Shown here piece after piece: positions 25,676 to 34,218 of a stretch of 64,000 nucleotides of DNA. Location: the NCBI RefSeq assembly GCF_014642405.1, contig NZ_BMIN01000002.1, positions 124,001 to 188,000 on the forward strand. Reading direction: 5' to 3'. The position numbers were made by a program, and so were the translations under genes. Within the stretch, counting starts at the first letter, position 1; each line of letters begins with the position of its first letter. The notes under the pieces were generated by a model. The model searched no databases, had not been told where the DNA came from, and was given only the letters and a program-made list of their open reading frames with translations. The DNA is from Pontibacillus salipaludis (GTDB lineage Bacteria; Bacillota; Bacilli; Bacillales; BH030062).

Positions 25676-25817
25676 GTCCGTTATGTTTATTGAGGGGTGG
25701 GGGTGTCTGGGGGAGACCCCACAGAGAGCGTAGCGAACGAGGAGGCTTCCCAGCTCGCCGCGGAAAGCGAGTGATTTCCCGAACCACCTTACCCTCAATC
25801 TGAGCAAACGGAAGCAT
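25676..25817. repeat. Dispersed palindromic repeat, hybrid of types A and B (copy A4)
   Basis: Left part begins GTCCGTTATGTTTATTGAGG, the same end seen at A3 and B3. Right part is type A (GGAGGCTTCCCAGCTCGCCG, then CGAACCACC) and ends at AAACGGAAGCAT. The two inverted-repeat ends do not match each other, so it looks recombined or internally deleted. Confidence 0.75.
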
Positions 25818-25952
25818 TCTCTCAACTTCGCGTCTGACAGACAAAAGAGGTAGCAATTCCACGAATACCTAAATGCGAAAAAGGGAATTTCCATTTTGTA
25901 TCGAACATTCTATAATTAGGATAAGACTTAAATAAGAAAGTAGTGGTCACGA

Positions 25953-27029
25953 ATGTACCATAAGAAGTGGTTTCAAACCTTAGTGGGGATCATTTTGGTT
26001 TGTTTGCTTTTTTGGCTTTTAAAACACATTGAATATGTATATCAACCGATTTTTACATATGTAGGAGCAATCGCCTTTCCTCTTATTACAGCAGGGGTTC
26101 TCTATTATATCTCAAGACCCATTGTTCACCTTTTAGAAAGGTACCGGGTACATAGAATCTTGGCGATTTTCTGCGTGTTTATTTTATTCGTCATTACTGT
26201 CTATTTAATTGTGACGTTTATCGCTCCAATTGCACAAGAACAATTTACACGCTTTGTTGATAATTTACCTGCCATGATTCGTGAAGTAGAAAGTATTATT
26301 AACTATTGGCAAAGTAACCAAGAAATTATTCCAGACCAGTTCTCTGCAGCGATTACAGATGCTCAAAATGAAGTATTCTCGAGAGCGCAAGAAATAACTG
26401 GAGCTCTTACAACCTTTGTAATAGGAATGGTCACATCACTGGTGCAATTCCTATTCTTGCTCATTCTAGTTCCGTTCTTCCTTTTCTACATGTTGAAAGA
26501 CGGAGAAAAGCTGCAGCCTTTCTTGGCTAAGTTCTTAAAGGATAAAAGAGCCGCAAGTTTAACCCGATTGTTTAAACGCATTGACCATACCTTATCTTCC
26601 TTTATTCAAGGACAGCTAACAGTCAGTTTCTGTGTAGGTATACTATTGTTTATCGGTTACACAATTATTGGACTTCAGTATTCATTATCATTGGCCTTAT
26701 TCGGAATGGCTACCAACGTCATTCCTTTTGCAGGCCCATATTTAGCAGTCATTCCAGCAATTTTGGCTGCCTTTTTCCAAGATCCATTCATGATTTGGTA
26801 TGTGATTATTATTATGGTTGTAGCTCAGCAAATCGAAGGGAATTTAATCTCGCCGAATGTAATGGGTAAAGCCCTTAGCATTCACCCGCTTACAATTATC
26901 ACGTTAATATTAGCTGCCGGAAGCATCGCAGGGTTTCTTGGTCTATTATTCGTAATCCCGTTCTATGCGGTTATAAAAACGATTATTGGTCACTTTTATG
27001 AAGAAGCCTTTGATGGTAGAGAGATTTAA
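25953..27029 (+). CDS. AI-2E/UPF0118 family membrane transporter
   Basis: A 358-residue membrane protein of the AI-2E transporter family (UPF0118), with about eight helices and a large extracytoplasmic loop between residues 90 and 155. Family motifs are seen: LILVPFFLFYMLKDGEKL, GMATNVIPFAGPYLAVIPAI and QQIEGNLISPNVMGKALSIHPL. The family exports varied substrates; one member from a Halobacillus has been reported as a Na+(Li+)/H+ antiporter (memory), which would suit this genome. Start ATG 25953 has only a weak ribosome site. A terminator follows; monocistronic. Confidence 0.85.
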   Translation: MYHKKWFQTLVGIILVCLLFWLLKHIEYVYQPIFTYVGAIAFPLITAGVLYYISRPIVHLLERYRVHRILAIFCVFILFVITVYLIVTFIAPIAQEQFTRFVDNLPAMIREVESIINYWQSNQEIIPDQFSAAITDAQNEVFSRAQEITGALTTFVIGMVTSLVQFLFLLILVPFFLFYMLKDGEKLQPFLAKFLKDKRAASLTRLFKRIDHTLSSFIQGQLTVSFCVGILLFIGYTIIGLQYSLSLALFGMATNVIPFAGPYLAVIPAILAAFFQDPFMIWYVIIIMVVAQQIEGNLISPNVMGKALSIHPLTIITLILAAGSIAGFLGLLFVIPFYAVIKTIIGHFYEEAFDGREI

Positions 27030-27050
27030 ACACATTACGTATGAGATTAT

Positions 27051-27092
27051 GGAAAAGCCCTAACACCTTCTAGAAAGTTGTTAGGGTTTTTT
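27051..27092 (+). terminator. Terminator of AI-2E family gene
   Basis: AAAGCCCTAACA pairs with TTGTTAGGGTTT, followed by TTTTATG. Confidence 0.8.
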
Positions 27093-27168
27093 ATGAGCTC
27101 TTTTCCGTTACCTTTGTTAAAATAGACATGTTTTACACATACTACTGACCGAGGAAAGAAGGGGTTAA

Positions 27169-28365
27169 ATGACGAATCAGCCAGAGAAGTTATGGAACTC
27201 ATCGTTTATCTTTTTAATTCTAGCCAATTGGTTTACTTTTATGAGTTTTCAAATGCTCATCCCTACTTTACCTCCTTATATGGAAGAGCTAGGTGGTTCA
27301 AAATTCCAAGTAGGTCTTGTGACTACACTCTTCTCCATTGGTGCAATCCTTAGCAGACCGTTTATTGGCCATTTATTGCAGACGCAATCTAGAAAACGGC
27401 TCGTTCTCTTTGGATCCGTTTCCTTACTAATCATTACGTTATTGTATTCTTTCACCACAGCTGTGCTGATCTTTTTGGCCTTCCGTTTCATTCATGGCTT
27501 AGCATGGGGATGGTCGTCTACGACGAATGGAACAGCCGCAGTTGATTTAGTACCTAAGAAACGTATCGGAGAAGGCATGGGGTATTTCGGACTGAGTGTC
27601 ACAATCGGCATGATTATAGCTCCTAGTCTTGGTATTTATCTCTATCAAAATTTTTCATTTTCAGCACTCATCTATACTTCCGTTAGTTTAGGCACGATTG
27701 CATTTGTTTTATTTTCTCTAACCAAGTTTAAAACCCCTGACAATATTAAAAACAAAACGCTTAAAGACGAACGCTTTACGTTTTGGGGCTCGATGATTGA
27801 GAAACGAAGCTGGTACCCAGCCATGATCTCGTTCTTTAACACATTTGGTTATGGCTCTATTGTTACGTTTATTGTTATATTTGGTCAGGAGCAAGGGATC
27901 GAACAGATCTATTTGTTTTACCTTTTTAATGCTGCTTTAGCTACAATCATGCGTCCCATTACTGGTAAATGGTTTGATCGTAAAGGACCTTGGCTACTCA
28001 TTATGGCTTGTTCTGTCCTTGCCTTCGCTGGTATGTGGACAATTGCCCTTGCAGACAATTTCTATTATATTATTGCAGCAGGTATCCTGTTTGGAGCTGG
28101 GTTTGGTTCTATGATGCCCGCCTTTCAAGCCTGGGTTATTTCTAAAACCACACAAGAGCGAAGCGGCATCGCTAATGGCATGTACTATTCCACAATTGAT
28201 CTTGGAATCGGCTTAAGCGCCCTTCTTCTTGGTGTCATTTCAAATTATGTTGAAACAGCAACCCTTTTTAAGATCTCTAGTGCGTCTTTTGTCATTGTAT
28301 TGATTTTAACCTTTTTAGATTATCAGAAGAACAAAGATGTGGAATGGGAAAGTGAACAAACGTAG
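27169..28365 (+). CDS. MFS transporter
   Basis: A 398-residue, 12-helix major facilitator. Motif A in the loop after helix 2 is degenerate (SRPFIGHLLQTQSRKRLV), while FRFIHGLAWGWSSTTNGTAA and the second-half PITGKWFDRKGPW are like the arabinose-efflux/multidrug group. The charged C-terminal tail is cytoplasmic. Substrate not deducible. ATG 27169 follows GAAAGAAGGGG. Between this gene and brnQ lies a 344-base region with a candidate CodY site, which is for brnQ. Confidence 0.8.
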   Translation: MTNQPEKLWNSSFIFLILANWFTFMSFQMLIPTLPPYMEELGGSKFQVGLVTTLFSIGAILSRPFIGHLLQTQSRKRLVLFGSVSLLIITLLYSFTTAVLIFLAFRFIHGLAWGWSSTTNGTAAVDLVPKKRIGEGMGYFGLSVTIGMIIAPSLGIYLYQNFSFSALIYTSVSLGTIAFVLFSLTKFKTPDNIKNKTLKDERFTFWGSMIEKRSWYPAMISFFNTFGYGSIVTFIVIFGQEQGIEQIYLFYLFNAALATIMRPITGKWFDRKGPWLLIMACSVLAFAGMWTIALADNFYYIIAAGILFGAGFGSMMPAFQAWVISKTTQERSGIANGMYYSTIDLGIGLSALLLGVISNYVETATLFKISSASFVIVLILTFLDYQKNKDVEWESEQT

Positions 28366-28425
28366 ACACATCTCCATTCTTTGTACTTTTTATCTTTTAT
28401 TTCTAAATTTTTTAACAATTTCAAA

Positions 28426-28455
28426 TTGACAGGTTTATAGAGGTGTTGTTACGAT
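28426..28455 (+). promoter_or_regulatory. Candidate promoter upstream of brnQ
   Basis: TTGACA (28426-28431) and TACGAT (28450-28455) with 18 bases between. The leader would be about 250 bases, so a second, closer promoter is possible; TTGCAT at 28521 with TAAACT 18 bases later is weaker. Confidence 0.4.
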
Positions 28456-28606
28456 AACATCAGATTTTGTAGAGTGTTGTGACAGTTCATAAAAATTTGT
28501 CGAAACTTTCATTCTAACGGTTGCATCACATAACGCATATGTAGTAAACTTTGTAATGTTTTTGCCGTTACCTTAAGCAAATTGCTTATTTCTACGTATT
28601 GGTCTA

Positions 28607-28621
28607 AATTTTCGAAAAATT
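28607..28621 (+). promoter_or_regulatory. Candidate CodY-binding site before brnQ
   Basis: AATTTTCGAAAAATT differs at two positions from the CodY consensus AATTTTCNGAAAATT. It lies 89 bases before the BrnQ start. Branched-chain amino-acid uptake is a standard CodY target, as branched-chain amino acids activate CodY. Confidence 0.6.
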
Positions 28622-28709
28622 TTGTCATATGGAAACTGTAACGGTTTTCTGACTCGTTGGACGTCTCAACGAGATTACAATCGACACCTACATGAGAGGA
28701 GAACCATAT

Positions 28710-30068
28710 ATGACGAAAAAAGATACCGTAACCATAGGTTTTATGCTTTTTGCTCTTTTCTTTGGTGCTGGGAATCTCATTTATCCCCCGCAGCTTGGTA
28801 CAGAAGCCGGATCTTCTTACTGGTCCGCCATCGCAGGATTTATTATTACAGGCGTAGGCCTTCCGATATTAGCTGTAACAGCCATTGCATTTGTAAACGA
28901 TGATGCAAAAGCTCTTGGAAGTCGCGTACATCCATGGTTTGGATTACTGTTTACTTCTTTGATTTATTTAGCAATTGGTCCTTTCTTCGCAATCCCTCGT
29001 GCTGCTAACGTAGCATTCGAAACTGGGATTAAGCCGGTAGTTGGCTCAGCAGGGCAAGGATCTTCTGCATTACTGATATTCTCAGTTATTTTCTTTGCTT
29101 TAGTATTCTGGATTAGCTTGAATCCTTCTAAAATTGTAGACCGAATTGGTCAATGGTTAACACCGATTCTATTGATCGCTATGGTCGCTTTAAGTATTGC
29201 AAGTTTCCTTACGTTTGACGCTCCTATGCAACAACCAACAGGAGATTACAGTTCGACTCCTTTCTTTAGCGGGTTCTTAAATGGATACCTGACTATGGAT
29301 GCTATTGCTGGGCTTGCTTTTGGAATTATTGTAGTGACTGCGTTGAAAGAACGCGGCGTAACCGATCGCAAGACCACGATTAAACAAACCATTAAAGCTG
29401 GCAGTGTTACTGCCATTGGCTTAATTGTCGTTTATGGATCAATCGGTTGGATGGGAGCTAAGATGGCTTCTATGGGTTCCTATAGCAACGGCGGTGAAAT
29501 CTTAGCGGATGGAGCTAACATTCTATTTGGCTCATTCGGCGGTTTGTTATTAGGTACCATCGTAGCTCTAGCTTGTTTTACAACGTGTATCGGTCTGACT
29601 GTTGCTTGCTCTCAGTTCTTCTCTAACACATTTAAGAGTGTAAAGTACACGCACGTAGCGATTGTATTCACATTAATTAGCTTTGGGTTTACGAACATGG
29701 GGCTAAGCCAGATTATCGCCTACTCTGTGCCGGCTTTGGTATTCATTTATCCGTTAGCAATCGTATTAATCGCGCTATCGTTCTTCCACAGACTATTTAA
29801 TGGATCGAAACATGTTTACCGTGGAGCACTGATCCTAACAAGTGTGATCGCCATTTATGATGGACTTAAGGCCTTCCTAGGGGCAGATCAAGTTCAAGCC
29901 TTTACAAACGCTCTCGACTTCCTACCTCTCTTCTCTGAAGGTCTAGGTTGGGTTGTGCCAGCTATTGTAGGTGCCCTTATTGGAGGAGTTATCGAGATCT
30001 ACACGGTCTTTGCTAAAAAAAAACGTAACGTAACTATAAAAGACGCAAGCTATAAAGCTTCTTCTTAA
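28710..30068 (+). CDS. brnQ: Branched-chain amino acid:cation symporter BrnQ
   Basis: Imports leucine, isoleucine and valine with Na+ or H+. 452 residues, 12 helices, LIVCS family. The family blocks are MLFALFFGAGNLIYPPQLG at the N-terminus, RAANVAFETGIKPVVG, and LGTIVALACFTTCIGLTVAC. I place the start at ATG 28710, nine bases after GAGAGGAG; the ATG at 28692 lies before that site and would add six residues. A candidate CodY operator precedes it, consistent with nutrient-limited expression. A terminator follows. Confidence 0.94.
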   Translation: MTKKDTVTIGFMLFALFFGAGNLIYPPQLGTEAGSSYWSAIAGFIITGVGLPILAVTAIAFVNDDAKALGSRVHPWFGLLFTSLIYLAIGPFFAIPRAANVAFETGIKPVVGSAGQGSSALLIFSVIFFALVFWISLNPSKIVDRIGQWLTPILLIAMVALSIASFLTFDAPMQQPTGDYSSTPFFSGFLNGYLTMDAIAGLAFGIIVVTALKERGVTDRKTTIKQTIKAGSVTAIGLIVVYGSIGWMGAKMASMGSYSNGGEILADGANILFGSFGGLLLGTIVALACFTTCIGLTVACSQFFSNTFKSVKYTHVAIVFTLISFGFTNMGLSQIIAYSVPALVFIYPLAIVLIALSFFHRLFNGSKHVYRGALILTSVIAIYDGLKAFLGADQVQAFTNALDFLPLFSEGLGWVVPAIVGALIGGVIEIYTVFAKKKRNVTIKDASYKASS

Positions 30069-30070
30069 AA

Positions 30071-30116
30071 AGGAAGAGCCTCAATTCCGCTACTGGAGTT
30101 GAGGCTCTTTTTTATT
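30071..30116. terminator. Bidirectional terminator after brnQ
   Basis: AGAGCCTCAA pairs with TTGAGGCTCT, followed by TTTTTATT on the plus strand and TTCCTTTTT on the minus strand. It also covers the end of the convergent 55-codon gene. Confidence 0.85.
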
Positions 30117-30279
30117 GTTCATGATCTATATCTGTGTTTGTGAGTGCCCATATTTGTTGTCTATGGTACTGAAGCAGCTTATAAAAGTGATCAAATAGCG
30201 GCTGATCCAGATGTTGATATTGTCTTGCCAGCTGTTCAAATATAATAGCCTGCCTTGAATGAAAATCAAGATCCTGCAT
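30112..30279 (-). CDS. Hypothetical 55-residue protein
   Basis: Reads MQDLDFHSRQAIIFEQLARQ, then YQHLDQPLFDHFYKLLQYHR and QQIWALTNTDIDHEQ. A GGAGGAGAGG ribosome site lies directly before ATG 30279 and a terminator overlaps the stop, so it looks like a true small gene. The product is glutamine- and aromatic-rich, helical, with no transmembrane segment. A longer frame of opposite reading (30126-30317) in the same strand lacks a ribosome site and is not used. No homologue recognised. Confidence 0.6.
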   Translation of the reverse strand: MQDLDFHSRQAIIFEQLARQYQHLDQPLFDHFYKLLQYHRQQIWALTNTDIDHEQ

Positions 30280-30399
30280 AGCCTCTCCTCCTCATCCTTT
30301 CTACATCCATTTATCATATGTAGATATGGGCTTATCTAATACCATTTTTCTATAACGAGTTCGTTGTCCATAATCTTGATACAAGAGGAAAGATGGGAG

Positions 30400-30442
30400 T
30401 AAAAAAAGAGCATGGAATAGATTCATCATTCCATGCTCTTCG
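30400..30442 (-). terminator. Terminator after the CPA1 antiporter gene
   Basis: GAGCATGGAAT pairs with ATTCCATGCTC, followed by TTTTTTT on the minus strand. Confidence 0.85.
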
Positions 30443-30465
30443 CTTCATTATGACTAAAGACAGAT

Positions 30466-32322
30466 TTACTTTTTAGCCTCATTTTCAGTTTGTTGTTCAT
30501 TTAACTTACTCTGGATCCTCTTAAATTCTTTGCTAGGTGGCATAAGACTCACTAAAACATCTCCATTCTCGCCTTTAGGCTGAGACTTGTGAGTATAGAA
30601 AACAATCTTGCCAGAAGGCTTCAGAATATAGAGAAGCAATGTCTCAGGATGTCGTTCTTCTAAATATTTAGCATAGGTGTATTGCTCCGTAATATTTGTT
30701 TTTCTAAACACGAAGCCACCATCAATCTTTTCATTAAGACGCTCCCAGGTTGCTCTTTGGTTAAAGAGCAAACGGCCTCCAATGGTGTTCCCCATATCCT
30801 CAAGGTCGTCTCCACGACTATTATGAAGTGTTAATTGGAATAAGTTACTGCGTCCAATCTCAGGTACAAATGTATTACATACAAGTGCGTTATAAGAATC
30901 AAGTTCTGACGCGGCAACCATATATTCATATGGCGTCATATCAAGATGGTACTCGGTTTGCTCTGAAAGAATTTCTTCTTTCATAAACGGAATGCCCTCT
31001 TTTCTTGCCGTAACGAGACGATGCCATGAAGAGTCTGTAATTAAGACAGGCACTTTCAGGTCTTGAAGAGATTTCGCAAGTCCAGTTGTGAAGCTTGAGG
31101 CGCCTACTAGAAGCACTCCAGGCTGTCCATCTATAGATAAGTCTAGTTTCTTCGCTAGCCATCCTATAGAGAAACCATGGGCACAAACGGTCGCAAATAC
31201 TAAAGCGAACGTTAGAGATGTCAGGATTTGAGCATCCTCAAATCCAGCTTCTAAAAGAACGTTTGCGAAGTAGCCTGCCACAGTTAGAGCGACAATTCCT
31301 CTTGGTGCAATCCACCCAACAAGAGCGCGTTCACCAAATGAAAGATCCGTTCCAATCGTTGAAAGCCAGATCGATATCGGTCGAACTACAAATAACATTA
31401 GTAGAACGAATGCAATAATTTGAATATTGAAGATTTCCATTAACGTTTCAACTGTTAGTGAGGCTGTTAACATGACAAATATAGCCGATACGAGAAGAAC
31501 GGAAATGTTCTCCTTGAAGTTCCTCATATCTTCTATTGAGGATATGTGCATATTAGCTAGTGTCATCCCCATAGCCGTTACAGCTAATAAACCTGTTTCG
31601 TGAGCTATTTCATCTGCTATCGTAAAACAAAAGATGACGACAGTGAACATCACTGGGGACTTCAGAAACTCAGGCACGTGTCCATGTTCAAACATCCACC
31701 CTAATCCTTTTCCGAGCACATAACCAATAACACCAGCAAATGCGGAGGCTGCGAAGAACATGAGTAACGCATTTCCGGTTACGTCATCCGCCATAAGAAA
31801 ATCAATAATTTCAAAGGCAAATACAGCGAGCAAAGCTCCAAATGGATCTACAATAATTCCTTCCCATTTCAGAATAGCCGCTGGACGAGGCTTTAATTTT
31901 GCTTGCCTCAGAAGTGGCAAGATTACCGTTGGCCCCGTCACGATAAATAGGCCACCAATAACAAATGCTACAGCCCAAGAAAGACCTGCAACATAGTGAG
32001 CTGCTAATGAACCTAACAACCAAGCCAAGAAAGCTCCAATCGTTACAATTCGAAAAACAGGCCTCTGGAGACCTTTCACCTCTCGGAAATCAAGGCCTAA
32101 GCTGCCCTCAAACAAAATGATTGCAACTGCTATTGAAACAATTGGCTTAAATAATTCACCAAAGTCATCTGCTGGCTGAAGCACTCCAAATATCGGGCCT
32201 ACTAACAGTCCAACGATAGACATAACCACAATAGCAGGAATTCGGAACCTCCAACCTAACCACTGTGAACCGACGCCAAGGGCGCCTATTAGCATAAAGT
32301 CAAATAATATCGAGTGAAACAT
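30466..32322 (-). CDS. CPA1 family Na+(K+)/H+ antiporter with C-terminal regulatory domain
   Basis: A 618-residue protein: about 12 membrane helices (residues 1-395) of the monovalent cation:proton antiporter-1 type, then a 220-residue cytoplasmic extension. The extension opens with a Rossmann-like GVLLVGASSFTTGLAKSLQDL (TrkA-N-like) and continues with TrkA-like sequence. The membrane half shows ILFEGSLGLDFREVKG, FIVTGPTVILPLLRQA, and WIAPRGIVALTVAGYFA. Extrudes Na+ (or K+) in exchange for H+ and suits a halophile. ATG 32322 follows AAAGGAGCG. Single gene, terminator behind. Confidence 0.88.
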   Translation of the reverse strand: MFHSILFDFMLIGALGVGSQWLGWRFRIPAIVVMSIVGLLVGPIFGVLQPADDFGELFKPIVSIAVAIILFEGSLGLDFREVKGLQRPVFRIVTIGAFLAWLLGSLAAHYVAGLSWAVAFVIGGLFIVTGPTVILPLLRQAKLKPRPAAILKWEGIIVDPFGALLAVFAFEIIDFLMADDVTGNALLMFFAASAFAGVIGYVLGKGLGWMFEHGHVPEFLKSPVMFTVVIFCFTIADEIAHETGLLAVTAMGMTLANMHISSIEDMRNFKENISVLLVSAIFVMLTASLTVETLMEIFNIQIIAFVLLMLFVVRPISIWLSTIGTDLSFGERALVGWIAPRGIVALTVAGYFANVLLEAGFEDAQILTSLTFALVFATVCAHGFSIGWLAKKLDLSIDGQPGVLLVGASSFTTGLAKSLQDLKVPVLITDSSWHRLVTARKEGIPFMKEEILSEQTEYHLDMTPYEYMVAASELDSYNALVCNTFVPEIGRSNLFQLTLHNSRGDDLEDMGNTIGGRLLFNQRATWERLNEKIDGGFVFRKTNITEQYTYAKYLEERHPETLLLYILKPSGKIVFYTHKSQPKGENGDVLVSLMPPSKEFKRIQSKLNEQQTENEAKK

Positions 32323-32491
32323 AAGTTCGCTCCTTTATGATCTTGTTGAAGTACATATATAGATTTCGTTATCTTTCCCATTCTTTCATACGGACGATTC
32401 AAAAAACACAGATATAAAAATATTCTATACGCGCAACGTTCATCTGTAAATGATTTGGTTTGTAAAATTATTATGACAAAAATGGAACAAT

Positions 32492-32694
32492 AGCATAAGT
32501 GCCCATTTAGCAACGTATAGACTGGACTGAACCGGAGTGAGATCAAAGAAACACGAAGAGCTTGCGAATCGATGTTGACTGATCGACTGGAGGTGAGGGA
32601 AGTCTACTAGTTGCTGGGCACTGGAGCTAGATGAACAAAAGCATAAGTGCCCGTTTAGCAACGTATAGACTGGACTGAACCGGAATGAGATCAA
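32492..32694. repeat. 55-bp direct repeat with hairpin-type ends (family D)
   Basis: The 55-base unit at 32492-32546 recurs at 32640-32694 with two substitutions. Between them, GGGCACTGGAGCTAGA (32615-32630) is the inverted partner of AGTGCCC in the unit. The ending GGAGCTAGA and the repeat beginning AAAAGC are shared with family C. No gene lies in this 490-base gap; the CPA1 promoter and the oxidoreductase terminator are at its ends. Confidence 0.85.
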
Positions 32695-32750
32695 GAAATT
32701 ATGATAGGCTTAAGGGGCAGGTTTCGAGGTCAAAATTAGATAAGATTACA

Positions 32751-32800
32751 TAAAAAACCCCGTTTCCATCTGAAACAATCTTGTTCAAATGGAAACGGGG
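32751..32800 (-). terminator. Terminator after the MDR oxidoreductase gene
   Basis: CCCCGTTTCCAT pairs with ATGGAAACGGGG and is followed by TTTTTTATG on the minus strand. Confidence 0.85.
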
Positions 32801-32816
32801 ATACTTCTTTTACAAT

Positions 32817-33764
32817 TTAACAAGCAGAAGGCTTCATCTGTATCACAATTTTGCCTTGAGCATGGTGGGTTTCACTTAATTCATGTGCATCCTTTAACCC
32901 TTGTTCACTAAATGGGAATTTATGACCGACAATAGATTTTACTTTCCCTTCAGAAATCAAGTGAGCAATTTGTTGAAGTTGCTCTCCTTTAGGATTTAAA
33001 AAGACGTGCTCTGCTTCAACTCCATACTCTTTTGCCTGATCTTCATCCGGCACATCTGTAATGGAGACTAGTTTACCACCTTTTCGTAAAACTTGATAAC
33101 TTTGTTCTTGAATGTCTCCTCCAAGGGTATCAAGCACGACATCAAATTCATCCAGGACGTCGTAGAAGTTTTCTTCCTTATAATTAATGAAGTGATCAGC
33201 GCCTAAAGCTTTCACTAATTCTCCATTTTTTCCACTTGCGGTGGTGGCGACATAAGCACCTGCCCACTTAGCAAGTTGTATAGCATAGCTTCCTACACCG
33301 CCTGAACCGGCATGAATAAGAACCTTGTCTCCTTCTTCGACGTTGGCTGCATCAAACAAACACTGCCATGCTGTTAAACCTGCTAAAGGAACTGCAGCAG
33401 CATCCTCAAAGCTAAGACGCTCAGGCATATGCGCTAACAGATCTTGTTCAACAGCAACATATTCTGCATAAGTACCATTTGGCGTGGTAGCCGGTCGTGC
33501 AAATACACGATCACCAACTTGATAACCTTCAACTTGGTCACCAACTTCTTTAATTGTACCGGATACATCCCAGCCCAAGATAATCGGGAAATTCCAATCC
33601 AACATTTCTTTTAAATATCCTTCACGAACTTTCCAATCAATTGGATTAATAGAAGTTGAATGGATCTCAATTAAAACTTGTTCTTGATTTATTTCAGGTG
33701 TAGGCACCTCTATTTCATTTAACTGTTCTTTTCCACCGTATTGTTCAATAACAACTGCTTTCAT
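32817..33764 (-). CDS. NADP-dependent oxidoreductase, MDR (quinone reductase-like) family
   Basis: A 315-residue medium-chain dehydrogenase/reductase without the catalytic zinc pattern of alcohol dehydrogenases. The N-terminal GroES-like domain contains STSINPIDWKVREGYL and LGWDVSGTIKEVGDQVEGYQ. The Rossmann domain contains VLIHAGSGGVGSYAIQLAKWAG (nucleotide-binding loop, about residues 143-164). This matches the NADPH:quinone reductase/enoyl reductase branch; substrate unknown, likely a quinone or reactive carbonyl. ATG 33764 follows GGAG by eleven bases. The 20/21-bp tandem array begins about 90 bases upstream. Confidence 0.85.
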   Translation of the reverse strand: MKAVVIEQYGGKEQLNEIEVPTPEINQEQVLIEIHSTSINPIDWKVREGYLKEMLDWNFPIILGWDVSGTIKEVGDQVEGYQVGDRVFARPATTPNGTYAEYVAVEQDLLAHMPERLSFEDAAAVPLAGLTAWQCLFDAANVEEGDKVLIHAGSGGVGSYAIQLAKWAGAYVATTASGKNGELVKALGADHFINYKEENFYDVLDEFDVVLDTLGGDIQEQSYQVLRKGGKLVSITDVPDEDQAKEYGVEAEHVFLNPKGEQLQQIAHLISEGKVKSIVGHKFPFSEQGLKDAHELSETHHAQGKIVIQMKPSAC

Positions 33765-33853
33765 GATAAGTGATGCTCCTTTCAAGAATATCTTATTTAC
33801 TGTACCCGGATATTCACGGATGTACGCATGAAAGAGAATATTGAACGGTTATG

Positions 33854-34169
33854 CTTGTGCCACTCCCCGAGATCCTCTTGTATTGAGGGTAATCGAGAGC
33901 AATGGCTTGAGCCGGTTTTCGGTTAACTTGAGCCATTACCTCCGTATTTGAGCCAATATGACTTGACTTAAGCTGGCTTGGCTCATCTTGAGTCGTTATT
34001 TTTTGTACTTGAGCCGTTCTGAAGAATTTTTGAGCCGTTGTTGACTTAACTTGAGCCATTCCCCCAGAACTTGAGCCGGTTCTCCACATCTTCAGCCGCT
34101 CCCCCAGAACTTGAGCCGGTTCTCCACGTCACCAGCCGCTCTCCCAAAACTTGATCCCCCAACTCAAAC
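33854..34169. repeat. Tandem array of degenerate 20/21-bp units (TTGAGCC array)
   Basis: Thirteen or more consecutive units each begin with a word like CTTGAGCC(G/A)(G/T)T. From 33906 they start at 33906, 33927, 33947, 33967, 33987, 34008, 34029, 34050, 34070, 34090, 34110, 34130 and 34150, always 20 or 21 bases apart. A weaker unit begins at 33854. The left half of each unit is conserved; the right half varies, and the last five are C-rich (CCCCCAGAA). Mixed 20/21 spacing makes a protein-coding role unlikely. It lies between the BCCT terminator and the MDR promoter. Confidence 0.85.
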
Positions 34170-34181
34170 ACCATTACCTCA

Positions 34182-34211
34182 TAAAAAAAGATCGCCCGAA
34201 GGCGATCTTTC
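34182..34211 (-). terminator. Terminator after the BCCT gene
   Basis: AGATCGCC-CGAA-GGCGATCT stem-loop with a run of T on the minus strand. Confidence 0.85.
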
Positions 34212-34218
34212 TCAAAAC

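Noticed and set aside
28380-28709. T-box or other riboswitch before brnQ
   Set aside because: The 330-base leader has no T-box core (AGGGTGGNACCGCG-like) or known aptamer words; only promoter-like, CodY-like and a small TAAGCA/TGCTTA palindrome were seen.
30126-30317. 63-codon frame on the minus strand
   Set aside because: Without ribosome site; the overlapping 55-codon frame at 30112-30279 has a strong site and a terminator.
33814-34089. Open frame across the TTGAGCC array
   Set aside because: The 20/21 mix of unit lengths shifts the frame, there is no ribosome site, and the protein has no regular repeat.
33854-34169. CRISPR array
   Set aside because: Units are 20-21 bp with no spacer/repeat alternation and no cas gene nearby.
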